Of a DNA stretch of 20,329 nucleotides, positions 1 through 9,693 are shown piece by piece. A model generated the notes under the pieces. That model was not told where the DNA came from. It ran no database searches and saw only the letters and a program-made list of their open reading frames with translations. Positions within the stretch are counted from its first letter, which is position 1. Each line of letters starts with the position of its first letter. Origin of the DNA: Plakobranchus ocellatus (lineage: Eukaryota > Mollusca > Gastropoda > Plakobranchidae); assembly GCA_019648995.1 (NCBI GenBank), contig BLXT01004113.1, positions 643,773-664,101 of the forward strand, read 5' to 3'. The position numbers were made by a program, and so were the translations under genes.

Positions 1-754
1 AAGGGGGGGGGGGGGAGACACACTTAAATATCCTCTAAGTTTCAATTCAAAAGTTAATGTTATTGGTATGTCACTCCATATTGGAGTCTAGGCCACTCTC
101 TCTCTCTCTCTCCCTCTCACCATATGTCTCGTTAGCGCAATATAAAGTTTTAACAAAATCAAGAAAACACAATTCTGAAGTGGTTTAAAACGCATGCATT
201 CTTCAAGATACAAAAGTTATTGGCAATCTCAAAGAGTAATTTTAAGTTATTATTCATGAAAACAAAAAGTAGAAATGTAATTGAAGGAAAATGGAACTGT
301 TTTAACATCTACACATAGCAGAAGTACATGGGAAAAAATATGACAGTAGGCAATAGCCACACAATAGCTTTTGCTTCATTTCAGTGCGACAAGATCAGGG
401 AATATACATGTATATATAAAAAAACTTGTTGTCGAATAGTCTCCAATGAAAGGGTCTTAAACATTTATCAGGTATATGATTCATCTTATGGTTTTTAATT
501 ACAAGTACATAGTATTGTGAGGCCAAAACGTTTATGTATACTCTATGACCAGTCAAATCAGTACATAACAGAAACAATACGCACAGGAAATACACTCTTG
601 CTGACATTGAAACAAGGAAGTAGTAACTTTTCAGAGCCTACTCGTTAATTGCAGCAAGTGTCGTACCTAACATCATGCCAAAATATCCTCAAAGAAAAAA
701 AAAAGATATGAAATAGCTTAAGACATTTTAACCCAGGTTAGAATTTGATGCTGA
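1..754. other. AT-rich non-coding flank with G13 run and CT microsatellite
   Basis: No coding signal is recognisable. Positions 3-15 are an uninterrupted run of 13 G on the plus strand. Positions 96-112 are a (CT)n tract followed by a short imperfect CCCTCTC extension. The rest is AT-rich sequence. The small open frame at 395-607 on the minus strand matches nothing I know and has the composition of random sequence. This stretch is the 3' flank of the family A fossil, whose stop codon lies at about 755. Confidence 0.6.
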
Positions 755-3153
755 TCATAACTGATTACCATGAGGTAATGAGTCATAAAATCCATGAATA
801 TCTCTTGGGATAACTGATTTCAATTCTTGCAAATGTTTGAACTTTGCGGCTGTAGTTTTCCTTTGTCTTGAAAAGAGTGGTCGTGGCTGCCCATTGATCT
901 GAGTAGAGTTGCCTCTGACGATCAGCTCTCTCCTCTTCGTCATGCAGAAGTTTGAAAAGGATTTGGCCATCTGGTGTTTATTGTAGACAGCGAATATCTG
1001 AGACTTGTGGATCTCTTGCTTTTTTCCCTGGTCCTATACTTTTCAATCCACACATGGCATTGTAGTCCTGGAAGAATCTGTGGTCTAAATATTCAACCTT
1101 GTAGGCACATGGGTTTTGCCTGGCCTCTTTCATGTAACGGACGTAATCGGATGGGCAGTAAATGGGCTTGTTTTTTATTTTTGCTCGATCGTATGATGGA
1201 CACTGTCAACCTCCATGTAAGTATGCCCCTTTTCTAGAAACTTGTGTGTGATAGTTTTGTTGTATGTTTGGGCTATACGTGTCAATGCCTTGGCCAGTGT
1301 TGTGTTCTATTTTGGTGAGGACATCCGTCTGAAAAAATGATAAACTCTTCAGAGGAGAGATCACTTTCCAAATAGTGGCACAAGCATGAAGCAAACTCAT
1401 TGGCAGTCAATCCTTCTTCAGCTTCATGCCATACGTAGCATGAAACATCGCGAGTGGTACAGTCAAATATAGTAAAGTTGTGGACGCACAACTTTGTCCT
1501 AGAGATAGTAAAGGGCAGAGGCCTTTAATGCAGGGGCCAGCAAAACTGCTTGTAGATCCATGATGATCATTTTCAAGCGTCCATTACTCTCAGATGCCCT
1601 CTTTTTTATCCCCATCTTTAGCCCTCTGTGCCATTTCTTTTCTTAGCCTATGGACCGCATATGTGGCCTCATCGACGTTTCCCTCATCGTGTGCCACGCG
1701 CAGATCACATTGATCTTTTCTTGTGCGGAATATTGCGAAATTTCCTTCGTCGAACTCATTTTACAAACACTTGCCTAGAAGCGAAACCTATCTTTTTTTC
1801 CCTGCACCAATCTTTGTAAACCCGAAAAATATCTGCTTTGCTGTTGAAAGAAGACTCAAGGTATTTCTTGGTAGAGCTCTTTCTGCAGTAATGGGAGGGC
1901 ACAGATGGAAGGGATGCCAAAAACTCTTTTATAGCCGATCTGCTGGACGAGGATTTTGGTTCTTTTTCATGTGAGGGCTGCTGGGCGAGTCACACACTTT
2001 GGTCCTGATATAAAGTTGTGTTAATCCCATTGTGCTCAGAAACATCTTTTTGCACACAGGGATCAAACCACTGCCATTATTCAAACTGTACTTTAATGTG
2101 TTCTTTCTGTTTGGCTCTGACTGGTCGACTCTATGTCTTGTGACATCACATTTATGTACCAGTGACTTAACAAGTACCTCTTTGTGCAGCCAAGACATGC
2201 TCCATACGTCTTTGAGAATATGGGTTCTCATCTCCTCAGTCACCTCTGTGCACTTCATTCCAGCAGCCTTGCAGCTGCACCTCTCTCCAAGCACTTTTGC
2301 TGGCTTTTCAACCATCTCAAACTTCCCGTCTCTATCGTATTTTCTACCCATATAGGCTTCTCCGTTTGATCTTCTGCTTTTATTAACATTTTTCTCCCAT
2401 TTTGTTTGATCTGCCTTTTGCTTTTTAGAAGATGAGGCTTCTGACGTCTGGCTAATTTGTGAAGGGCTAGGCATGTTTTGATTCTCGTTCAGGGTAATTT
2501 CGTTGACTGCCGTGGCTGTGTCCTGCAATTCTTCTACTTCTTCTGTTAGTGCTCTGCCAATGGATGAAGGAAGACTTTCGTCTTTTCTTGTTTTTGCATG
2601 TTCAAGATGTTCATGATCTGCAAGAGGTGTGAGAACAGTTTCATCTTCCTCCAAGCCTACATGTTCGTGATCCTGATACTGTCCATTAGATTTGGCAAAA
2701 TCTGGAAAATCTTCATCTCTCTGTGAGTCTGCATCTTCATGATCTCTCTTCTCTAAAACACCATGGTTGTCTTCAGTGTCTATACATATCTTCCCTGAGG
2801 GTTTTGTCTTGAGTAACATCTGCCAAAGCGTTAGTTGTGGAAGAATTTGGAGTTTGAAGAATAGTTTCTGCCTCAGATGGTGGTAGACAATCAACAGATG
2901 CTGAAGACATCGGTGTGTTAGTTATGACATTGCCATTGGTAAAAATGTTGGTTTTGTGTGGCAAATAAGAGTTAAAACTGTTAACATGAGATAGCGTGTC
3001 TTGCTCATCAATTGAAACATTATTTAAGTTAGTGACAGGCAACAGGTCAGTAATTGAAATGTCACTAAAACTTGTCTCAGCTTCATCTTCAGGTAGCGGG
3101 CTTGGGGATGGCCATCCGGATGTGTCATTAGGTTCCAATGCTTCATCCAACAT
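755..3153 (-). pseudogene. Family A transposase-like gene, near full length, broken by frameshifts
   Basis: An ordered series of conserved blocks runs on the minus strand through several frames. The N-terminus is an acidic, Ser/Thr-rich region (3153-about 2800; first ATG at 3153-3151). After a frame change comes a basic block near 2426 (KKQKADQTKWEKN). A Cys-rich block with C at 2279 and 2252 leads into WSMSW and CKKMFLSTMG. A further frame at about 1980-1757 carries FLASLPSVPSHYCR. Next come DQCDLRVAHDEGNVDEAT (about 1715-1660), MDLQAVLLAP (about 1550-1520), CVHNFTIFD, FSDGCPHQNRT (about 1335-1305), GHTYMEVDSVHHTIE (about 1235-1190) and a C-terminal HLQELKSVIPRDIHGFYDS ending near 755. The DLQ, SDxCxxQN and GH...D..H motifs are how I remember an uncharacterised, transposon-derived RNase-H-like family common in insects, cnidarians and fish. 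At least five frame changes or stops are visible, so it is dead; one or two breaks could instead be introns. The superfamily name is uncertain (Sola-like is only a guess). Confidence 0.8.
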
Positions 3154-3193
3154 GTCCACGGCTGTTTCAAGGCCACATGCTGCTGAGCGAGCC

Positions 3194-3453
3194 GCACAGT
3201 CTCATACCTCGGCTTAGAGGATTCATAATCTGTTGAATAAAAAGTATGGTCCTGAATTTGAGCATTTTTTTTTTATTGAAAATGAATATCATGTACATGT
3301 ACATGTACTTCAAAATAATTCACTATTGCTGCATGATGGTGATGGTGCTGATAATGATGGTGAGAATGATGCTGGTAAGAAAGAAAAATTCAGGACCATA
3401 CTTTTTATTCAACAGATTATGAATCCTCTAAGCCGAGGTGTGAGACTGGTGCG
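3194..3453. repeat. Near-perfect inverted repeat, arms about 66 bp, 127-bp loop
   Basis: The left arm (3194-3259) and the right arm (3387-3453) are reverse complements with one substitution (T at 3205 in CTCATACC versus CTCACACC) and one single-base indel near the outer end. The loop (3260-3386) holds a T run, two overlapping TACATGTA palindromes (3294-3307) and a GATGGTGATGG-like patch. The left arm abuts the first readable codons of the family A fossil, so a minus-strand transcript would carry this hairpin just upstream of or inside its 5' end. It could be a small foldback or MITE-like insertion, or a local inverted duplication. I saw no clear target-site duplication. Confidence 0.85.
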
Positions 3454-3965
3454 TAAGAAAGAAACAGGGGTAGGAGGAAAACTATGACTATCATCATGAT
3501 AAGGCTATTAATACTTATAGGCAATTCGTAAAAAAAACTCAGATGTTAATGATGATCAATGAAAGGCTAGCGAAGGTACTTACGTAAATATTTGATATCT
3601 TTAAGTGCCTGAAGAATGTCTCCAGAAAATAGTGTACAGTCCAGGAAGAGGCAAACTTTGTAGGCAATTAAAGAAATATGAACCTGTGAAGTTAAAGTAA
3701 TATAAATTAAAGGAGTTTTCAAAACGATAGTGTAGAGATTTGGAGTGAGAAAAGCATTGGTTATAAAATGATATCCACTGCATAAAGTCAACGTCAAGTA
3801 AGGCAAGTGATGAAATATATTAGCCAAACCTTATTGGAAACCACATTGGTAACTTAGGGATAAATAATGATAGTGATGGTAATCTCAGTATGCAATTAAA
3901 AAAGAATTGGATGCCATAAAATTATAATTTTTATCCACTGAATCACTATTTCCACTGCGTCTAAA
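3454..3965. other. AT-rich spacer, nothing recognised
   Basis: There are short open frames on the minus strand (3567-3827 and 3601-3783), but they overlap in different frames and have no recognisable motif. I see no repeat unit or RNA-like fold beyond the adjacent hairpin and microsatellite. Confidence 0.5.
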
Positions 3966-3969
3966 GCTG

Positions 3970-4129
<160 letters not shown>

Positions 4130-4680
4130 GAAAATGAGACAACATTGAAAATTGTATGTTACAGTGAGTTTTACCTTTGATTGTTGATCACTTGCGGACG
4201 TTAGGTTGATACGATGATATAAAGCTAGAGATTATCATTCTGTAAAATAATTTGTGAAATATAAAATTAGTTTGGCAGGATATGATAAAGAAATGAGATA
4301 AGTAGGAACATAATTTTATTAGGTTGGAGAATGCTTATTTCATCAACTTTACCATAGTTTATTATAGTAGCTTATTAAATTTATTTCATAAATTGATGTT
4401 GGTAATGCTAAACGGCAGCAAAGCAACAATAAAACGTATAAGGGTTAGGTAAGATTTATGGTATGGCCTTTGCAAGAGTTTTTCTTTCTGTCTAAATTTA
4501 ATGTAAAATTACAACAGTCTAGAAAGATCAGCCAATGTCTCCAGCCCCTCTTTTTTTTTTTTTCTTTTTGCCATTTCAATAAAGATTAATCACAACTAGA
4601 AAACAAAAATAACAAAAAAAAATGTTTGGACAACACTGTTATAGATAAGGTAATATGATAGAATCACATTGTATCAAATC
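4130..4680. other. AT-rich spacer, nothing recognised
   Basis: No open frame with recognisable motifs is present. There is a T-rich patch at about 4551-4568 and an A run near 4613-4622. Confidence 0.5.
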
Positions 4681-5290
4681 TGGGCGCTAATCGTTCAAGC
4701 GCCACATACCAGCGCGCGGAGGGCCGCACCTTGCTGCGGTAAGCGTGTTACTGTTAGCACCTTATACACGATGCCGCCTATCTTATTCTTATCGTGGATA
4801 AATTTGACTGCGCTAAACGTGCATGTGCCCTCTTCATTGAAATAGAATGCCTAAATTAATGAATTAAAACAGCTTAAAGACTTTTTTAACCTCCTGCAGC
4901 TAAATACATACAGTCTAAACAAACTACTTACCATTTGAAGGCAAAATCTCTTTAAAACTGTCAGAAATTGCAGGAAAAAGATTATTCCCTGTTGACCGGT
5001 GGAAACACAAGTAGAGCATCCAAGTTTGGCCTGAGTTGGTCATGTGCGATTAGATCACATGACTATTTCGCGCCAAATTTTTCAGGGGATTGTTTTGGAA
5101 ATTGTTGTGTGGTTTCAGAAGACTCAGAGGTTTATTTTTAGAACAAAAAAGGTATTTGACCGAATCTGGCGCTTGCACAGTTAGAGTCGGACGCCGACGA
5201 TATGCACAAAATCTCATGGCCATGGCAGTTGAAATAATCCAGAGGCAGACGATAGTTTGTGGCACTTCATTGCAAAGAGTGAAACTTTAA
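4681..5290. promoter_or_regulatory. CpG-dense patches with E2F-like site (possible promoter remnant)
   Basis: Against a CpG-poor background, about 4681-4790 contains many CG dinucleotides, including GCGCGCGG, and a short hairpin GGCGCT-9 nt-AGCGCC. A second CpG patch lies at 5046-5205, containing TTTCGCGCCAAA (5066-5077), which fits the animal E2F consensus, and GTCGGACGCCGAC. Open frames on both strands here (5090-5290 plus, 5050-5265 minus) have no motif I recognise; one could be a short first exon. Promoter activity is inference only. Confidence 0.3.
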
Positions 5291-5810
5291 AATTTGACTG
5301 GTCATTACCTTGTATAAGGGCAAAAATTCTTATTTTTGAAAATTTATCAACATAACTCAATAAAGGTAATTTAAAATTAAAAAATCATAGAATACAGGGT
5401 GCAAATATTTACAGTAAGTTTATGAACGTATACTATTTATGTTTTGAATTTACCATAAACTGAGGTAAAAACATGTATATCTTAATAGGTACCCAAAACT
5501 AAAATTTCAAAATCACATATGGCTTATAACTTTTTTTTTTTTAACATAAAGGCCTTGCTGAGACAAGAATTTTGCTACCTTTATCGCGTCATTTGCGTAA
5601 GCACGTGAAACTCTGTTTAAAAAATACACACAACCATTAAAAAAAAAACACATCTATACAATCTCTGGAAAGCATAGAAAAAGTCCAATTTTTTTAGGCC
5701 TGTAAGTCTCCCACAAATGGGCCATTTATTGAAACAAAAATGCCCCAAGGCCAAAAATTGCAAAATCTGAGAAAGGGTGAAAAATAAAGGCAAAAATGGA
5801 AAAAAGAGCA
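5291..5810. other. AT-rich spacer before the tandem array
   Basis: Very A/T-rich, with no coding signal recognised. The minus-strand open frame 5617-5850 is rich in Phe and Leu because it reads A-rich sequence in antisense, and it runs into the tandem array. CACGTG occurs once near 5602. Confidence 0.5.
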
Positions 5811-6545
5811 TTTTCAAAAAATCATAAAAAATTAAAGAATTGTCATACATAGAAGTTAATTACATCAAAACAAAGAGCAAAACTAGTAGAAAAATATTAC
5901 CCTGAATGTCTTAAAATTGTTTTAATAGGAATTGTGAATGTAGAGAATCTCACTATGAGGTACATTTCAAACAACTCAAGAAAAAGGGTATTTTTAAAAA
6001 GTCATAAGAATTAAAAAATGTCATACATGGAAATTAATTATACCAAAGTAAAGAGTAAAACTAGAAGATCAACTAGATAATACTCTAAATGTCCTAAAAT
6101 TGTTTAATTTAGTGATCATGAATGAACAGAATCTCACTATGAAACAACCTTTTTGCACAACTACAGAAAAAAAGGTATTTTCAAAAAATCATAAAAAATC
6201 ACAAATTGTCATGTATTGAAGTTATACACCAAAATAAAGAGCAAAACTAGTACAACTAGTCCTGAAAGTCCTAAAATTTTGTGAATTAGGAATAATGACA
6301 ACATGTAGAGAATGAGGTGACATTTTGACCAACGCAAAAAGGGAATTTTCAAAAAATCAAAGAATTTTCATATGGAAGCTATCAACATTAAAATAAAGAG
6401 CACAACTAGTAAATACATGTACTTTGCATGTTTTAAAATTTTGCATGTTCAGTGTCCTGATTTAGGGATCATGATTATAGGAAAATTCTAAATGAGTTAA
6501 AATTTCGATGGAATTTAAAGGCTAACAAAACTACACAAGATTGGT
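5811..6545. repeat. Diverged tandem array, about four units of about 180 bp
   Basis: Units begin with a TTTTCAAAAAATCATAA-like motif at 5811, 5991, 6177 and 6346 (spacings 180, 186, 169). Each unit then carries a TGTCATACAT-like motif, an AAAGAGCAAAACTAGT-like motif (about 5872, 6050, 6236, 6395), a GTCCTAAAATT-like motif and, in the first three, GAGAATCTCACTATGA or a decayed form of it. Units are well diverged, with many substitutions and small indels. This is the pattern of an old minisatellite or small satellite. No unit has a meaningful open frame. Confidence 0.85.
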
Positions 6546-6709
6546 CTTAAGCTTTGGCCGGTACAGCAAAGAACAGGTTTTGAAATTTGAAGAAAAAGTA
6601 GAAGACAGCTCTTAAATTTTATCTGCCTGGGTGCTATTTTAATCTGAAAGAACTGATTTCAGACTTTGAATCATAAAATCTAGAGTGCCCATCTTCAGGT
6701 TCTTCCGAT
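6546..6709. other. Spacer between tandem array and family B fossil
   Basis: AT-rich, with no recognised feature. It should hold the 3' end of the family B element, but I could not identify a terminal inverted repeat. Confidence 0.4.
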
Positions 6710-8958
6710 TTAAAACTGTCTTCTGAAATCTGATTTGGTTTTTAAAGATTCAGTTATCTGAGTTTTTGATTTTTTACAGGACTTAAGCCGTAATAAAAGA
6801 TGATCAGCATCTGAAGATGTCTTACAAGGCCCACCATCCTCAGACATACTGTCAAACAATCTGGAACTTTTTTCCATAGCTGTGATTTGCCTATCAATTT
6901 TAGGCTGCTGGTTGTCAGAAAATTTTTGCTCGATGGCAACCTTCACAGCTATATCTTGTTTTTTACTTTCCCTTCTAAGTAAGGGAGCAAACTTTCTAGC
7001 CACTTGAAACATGTGTTGCCTATCCCTCACATTCTGTGACCCCACAAATTTCATTGTTTTATTTCTATGCACAGTGTGCAAAGAGGTTCTATTGTGAAGG
7101 GATGCATTCCTTCTCGTCGAACAATCCAAGTCAAAATCCCCAAATGCCCCCTCACCAATGAGATTGGTGAGTGGGCAGTGAGCTAACTAGGCTAAACTTG
7201 TCTCATCTGAATGTTTACAGCTATGACCAGAGTAAGGTCCATCCCCCAAGAAATCTGACAACTGTCTCTCAGTAACAATAAGGGTTTCTGCACAACAGGC
7301 TGAAAGAGCTTGAGAAATTAGAGATGTCTCATGGACAGTTAGAAAATCATGCACAGAAGTAAAAAAAGGTGAAGTGGCAAAAGAAAAGAATCCCCAAAAA
7401 CACATGCAAATGAAGGCTCAAGGATCACTGGACCAAGCACTTAGAGATGAATGCAACATCTGGACATAGTTATTAAATTCAAAATATTTTACTGTTTTAG
7501 AGTTGATCAACCGCCAATAGGGCCCAGTAATTTTCAAATAAAAAAGTACAATGGCTCAGATGAAACTCATCAACTTGTCATCATCAATATCAAGGTGCAC
7601 ACTTTGCAACTTGGTATTGATGTTGTCTGGCAGGATACCAGAGTTGAAAAATTGATGAAGTTGCTGTCTGTGAAAAATTAAGGCTGCTGCAGCTTCAAAG
7701 AAGCAGTTGAAGCGATTGGACCTGAAACTTGGGATAAAAGATTTTAACGAACAAAAACTCAACCAATCTTGGCGACACCCGCTTTTTTCATCCCTTCGAA
7801 GCCCTAGACAGTCACAAGCTAACCTTATAAGCCGTGTAGTTGTTGTTTAAGCCTTTCATTTTTATCACGTCCAAGCTCTTCACCTGCTTCTTTTTCGACT
7901 GCCAACAGAGCATTATTACAAGCAGTGCCCACTGTACGTGAGAAGTGAGTGTTGCAATGTAAAAAATGAACTTGCGTGCTGATACCTAAGTCACTGTTGA
8001 GGAAATCTTCAAATTTATTTGCAAACAATTTCACAACTGCAGCACGGTCAGTCATGGTGCACTTGATTTTTTATAACAGTTCCCTCAAAAGTGTTTCAGT
8101 ATCAGCACAAGTAAATTTAGAAAAACAATCAGCAAGTCTTCTGAACATAAATAAAGTTATATCTAGTAACGTACTGGCATTTTCTGTGGCTACAGGGGCA
8201 AAACCTAAATATAGTGTGGAGACAGCTGCTTGCCAACAATCTTTTTTCCATCTCTTGAGGTGCCATCACTGAAGAGTGGCATAATCATTCCTCACAAGTG
8301 ACTGAGCTACTTGCAAGTTACTTAAAACAAATCCTTCATCACACATATTTCCAACAGTCTGAGCACAGGGTAAGGGTTGAGTTATTTTGTAATTAAAAAT
8401 GTTCTCAGACACAATTTGAATGACATCCCTAACTTTGGCCGCTGAATTTGTAATTAAAAATGTTCTCAGACACAATTTGAATGACATCCCTAACTTTGGC
8501 CGCTGTTTCAGCGGCCAAAGTTAGGGATGTCATTCAAATTGTGTCTGAGAACATTTTTAATTACAAAATAACTCAACCCTTACCCTGTGATGACTATTGA
8601 TTTCACACACCAATGAAATCACAGTTTGTTTTAGTTCATCAGTGAAAGCATTTTTGGCACTAGATTTTAGGTTAACCTCTCCCCATTCTTCTGCCACTAA
8701 GGATGTAATTTTGGAAACTTCTAAGTCACGAGAATCCACCTTATCTTTTAGGTCACAGTTCTTTGATCTTAGCTTAAAAATCTCTTTCTTAAGGGCAGAA
8801 TTTCTTTTTTGGAAAATAAGGACTCTGCCTTTATTTTTATATCTCGCACACATTGTTTCAAAATCTTTACCCTCCGCTTTACTAAGGGTATTGGAGTTAT
8901 TTTGAGTCAAAGGATTGTCACATAGATCTACCCAAGCATTAAGATGGACATAATGCAA
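6710..8958 (-). pseudogene. Family B transposase-like gene (copy 1), full-length fossil
   Basis: Conserved blocks run in order on the minus strand: an N-terminal Lys/Glu-rich coiled-coil-like segment (8958-8590, with ALKKEIFKLRSKN); ITQPLPCAQT and CDEGFVLSNLQVAQSL (about 8390-8300); SDGTSRDGKKIVG (about 8270-8230, Asp codon 8265-8267); GFAPVATENASTLLDIT; MTDRAAVVK (Asp 8047-8049); HFLHCNTHF; RDEKSGCRQDWLSFC; FRSNRFNCFFEAAAALIF (about 7725-7670); KITGPYWRLIN; WGFFSFATSPFFTSVHDFL (about 7400-7345); and a C-terminal RRNASLHNRT...RNKTMKF block (7129-6710). The SDGT and DRA motifs with a downstream LHCNxHF resemble the RNase-H-like core of hAT-type transposases, but I remember this family only as uncharacterised cnidarian proteins. 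Frameshifts, stops and the palindromic triplication at 8364-8589 inactivate it. A second copy lies at 17.6-18.5 kb on the plus strand. Confidence 0.75.
8364..8589. repeat. Perfect inverted-plus-direct triplication inside family B copy 1
   Basis: Segment A1 (8364-8444, 81 bp) is matched perfectly in reverse complement by A3 (8509-8589, 81 bp). Between them lies A2 (8447-8505), a perfect direct copy of the last 59 bp of A1 (8386-8444). A2 and A3 are separated only by TTT (8506-8508), giving a 59-bp perfect hairpin stem with a 3-nt loop; AA separates A1 from A2. A1 is the authentic coding copy, contiguous with the ITQPLPCAQT block; A2 and A3 break the reading frame. Zero divergence among copies, in an otherwise decayed gene, means a recent event or an assembly or library artefact. 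Confidence 0.97.
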
Positions 8959-8994
8959 ACAAAACTGACTTTTTTAATTTGCTTCTAGGCTGTA

Positions 8995-9160
8995 TTTGTT
9001 TTTCTCATTTGATTTTCTTTCTTTCCTTTTTTCTCTTCTTTCCTTCCCTTCCTGTTTTTTTGTTGTTTTTTTTCGCTTTTCTTCCCTTTCTTTTTCTTTC
9101 TTTTTTTTTTTCCTTTTCCTCCGCTTGGTCTTTTTTGGTTTTCTCTAAGTTTTCAAATAT
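8995..9160 (+). repeat. Polypyrimidine (T/C) low-complexity tract
   Basis: The plus strand is almost purely T and C for about 150 bases, with irregular CTTT, CCTT and T-run patches. It lies between the start of family B copy 1 and the truncated end of the pogo-like fragment. It may be a decayed homopurine tail on the minus strand or a simple repeat. The open frame 8979-9167 reading Phe/Leu/Ser here is compositional. Confidence 0.8.
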
Positions 9161-9177
9161 TCTCTGAATGATCAAAA

Positions 9178-9613
9178 CTAACCATTTTTGGCCAAAGGGA
9201 AGCCCTCAATGGGGTTAAAATAAAATCTTTGGCCTGGAAAAATCATAAGAGGTGGTTGAACATATCCAAAAGCGCTGCCACATGCCAATGCAGTAACTTG
9301 TTGCTTTGAGTCCGAATTGACTTGGTATACTTTTGTCTTCTTTTGCGCCAGGACTTTCATCACCCCTCCCCCTACTGAGAACCACTCTCATCGCAGTTAA
9401 AAATTCTTTCAGGACATTTTAAAAAGTCTGGATCAATCTGACCAATTTCCTGCTCTGCCTGCCTAAACCAATGTAAAATCTTTTCCTTGATTACAGAAGC
9501 TCTCTGGCTCCAAAGAGCTTGCGGTGTCCAGACAAAGATGGTATTGTTATGCCTTTTCCAGAACAGGGCAAACCACTTCTTTCCTGGTCGATTATCCTTG
9601 AAGGGCATTTTGT
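9178..9613 (-). pseudogene. Truncated pogo/Tigger-type DDE_1 transposase fragment
   Basis: Two adjacent blocks differ by one frame. Upstream (9608-9372): MPFKDNRPGKKWFALFWKRH, then TPQALWSQRASVI and an Ile-Phe-Asn-Cys-Asp-Glu-Ser-Gly motif, which matches the usual NxDE(S/T)G around the first catalytic Asp of pogo-like enzymes. Downstream (about 9363-9178): KVLAQKKTKVYQV, VTALACGSAFGYVQPP and PGQRFYFNPIEGFP, the typical strand order after the first Asp. The reading stops at 9178, before the second and third catalytic residues would be expected, so the element is 3'-truncated where the polypyrimidine tract begins. The N-terminal DNA-binding helix-turn-helix is absent. A TTTTTTTTTAG acceptor-like sequence precedes it near 9652 on the minus strand. 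Confidence 0.85.
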
Positions 9614-9693
9614 GTCAGGTTTGGCATTCATAACCTTGTGGGTGGGGCTTTCTATATCTAAAAAAAAAATTGTATTTAAAAAAAAGGCTTTTT

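Noticed and set aside
974-1237. Plus-strand open frame opposite family A
   Set aside because: Antisense shadow of the conserved minus-strand family A blocks.
2032-2369. Plus-strand open frames rich in Ser/Phe/Leu
   Set aside because: Antisense of the Cys-rich and basic blocks of family A, which carry the recognisable motifs.
3233-3487. 84-aa plus-strand open frame
   Set aside because: It spans the inverted-repeat hairpin and its loop; no motif.
4681-4790. Possible structured RNA or tRNA in the GC-rich patch
   Set aside because: Only one short 6-bp stem is seen; no cloverleaf, A box or B box.
5811-6545. CRISPR array
   Set aside because: Units are about 180 bp and diverged throughout, with no short constant repeat separated by unique spacers; the context is eukaryotic.
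8979-9167. 62-aa Phe/Leu/Ser membrane-like open frame
   Set aside because: Produced by the polypyrimidine tract, not a membrane protein.
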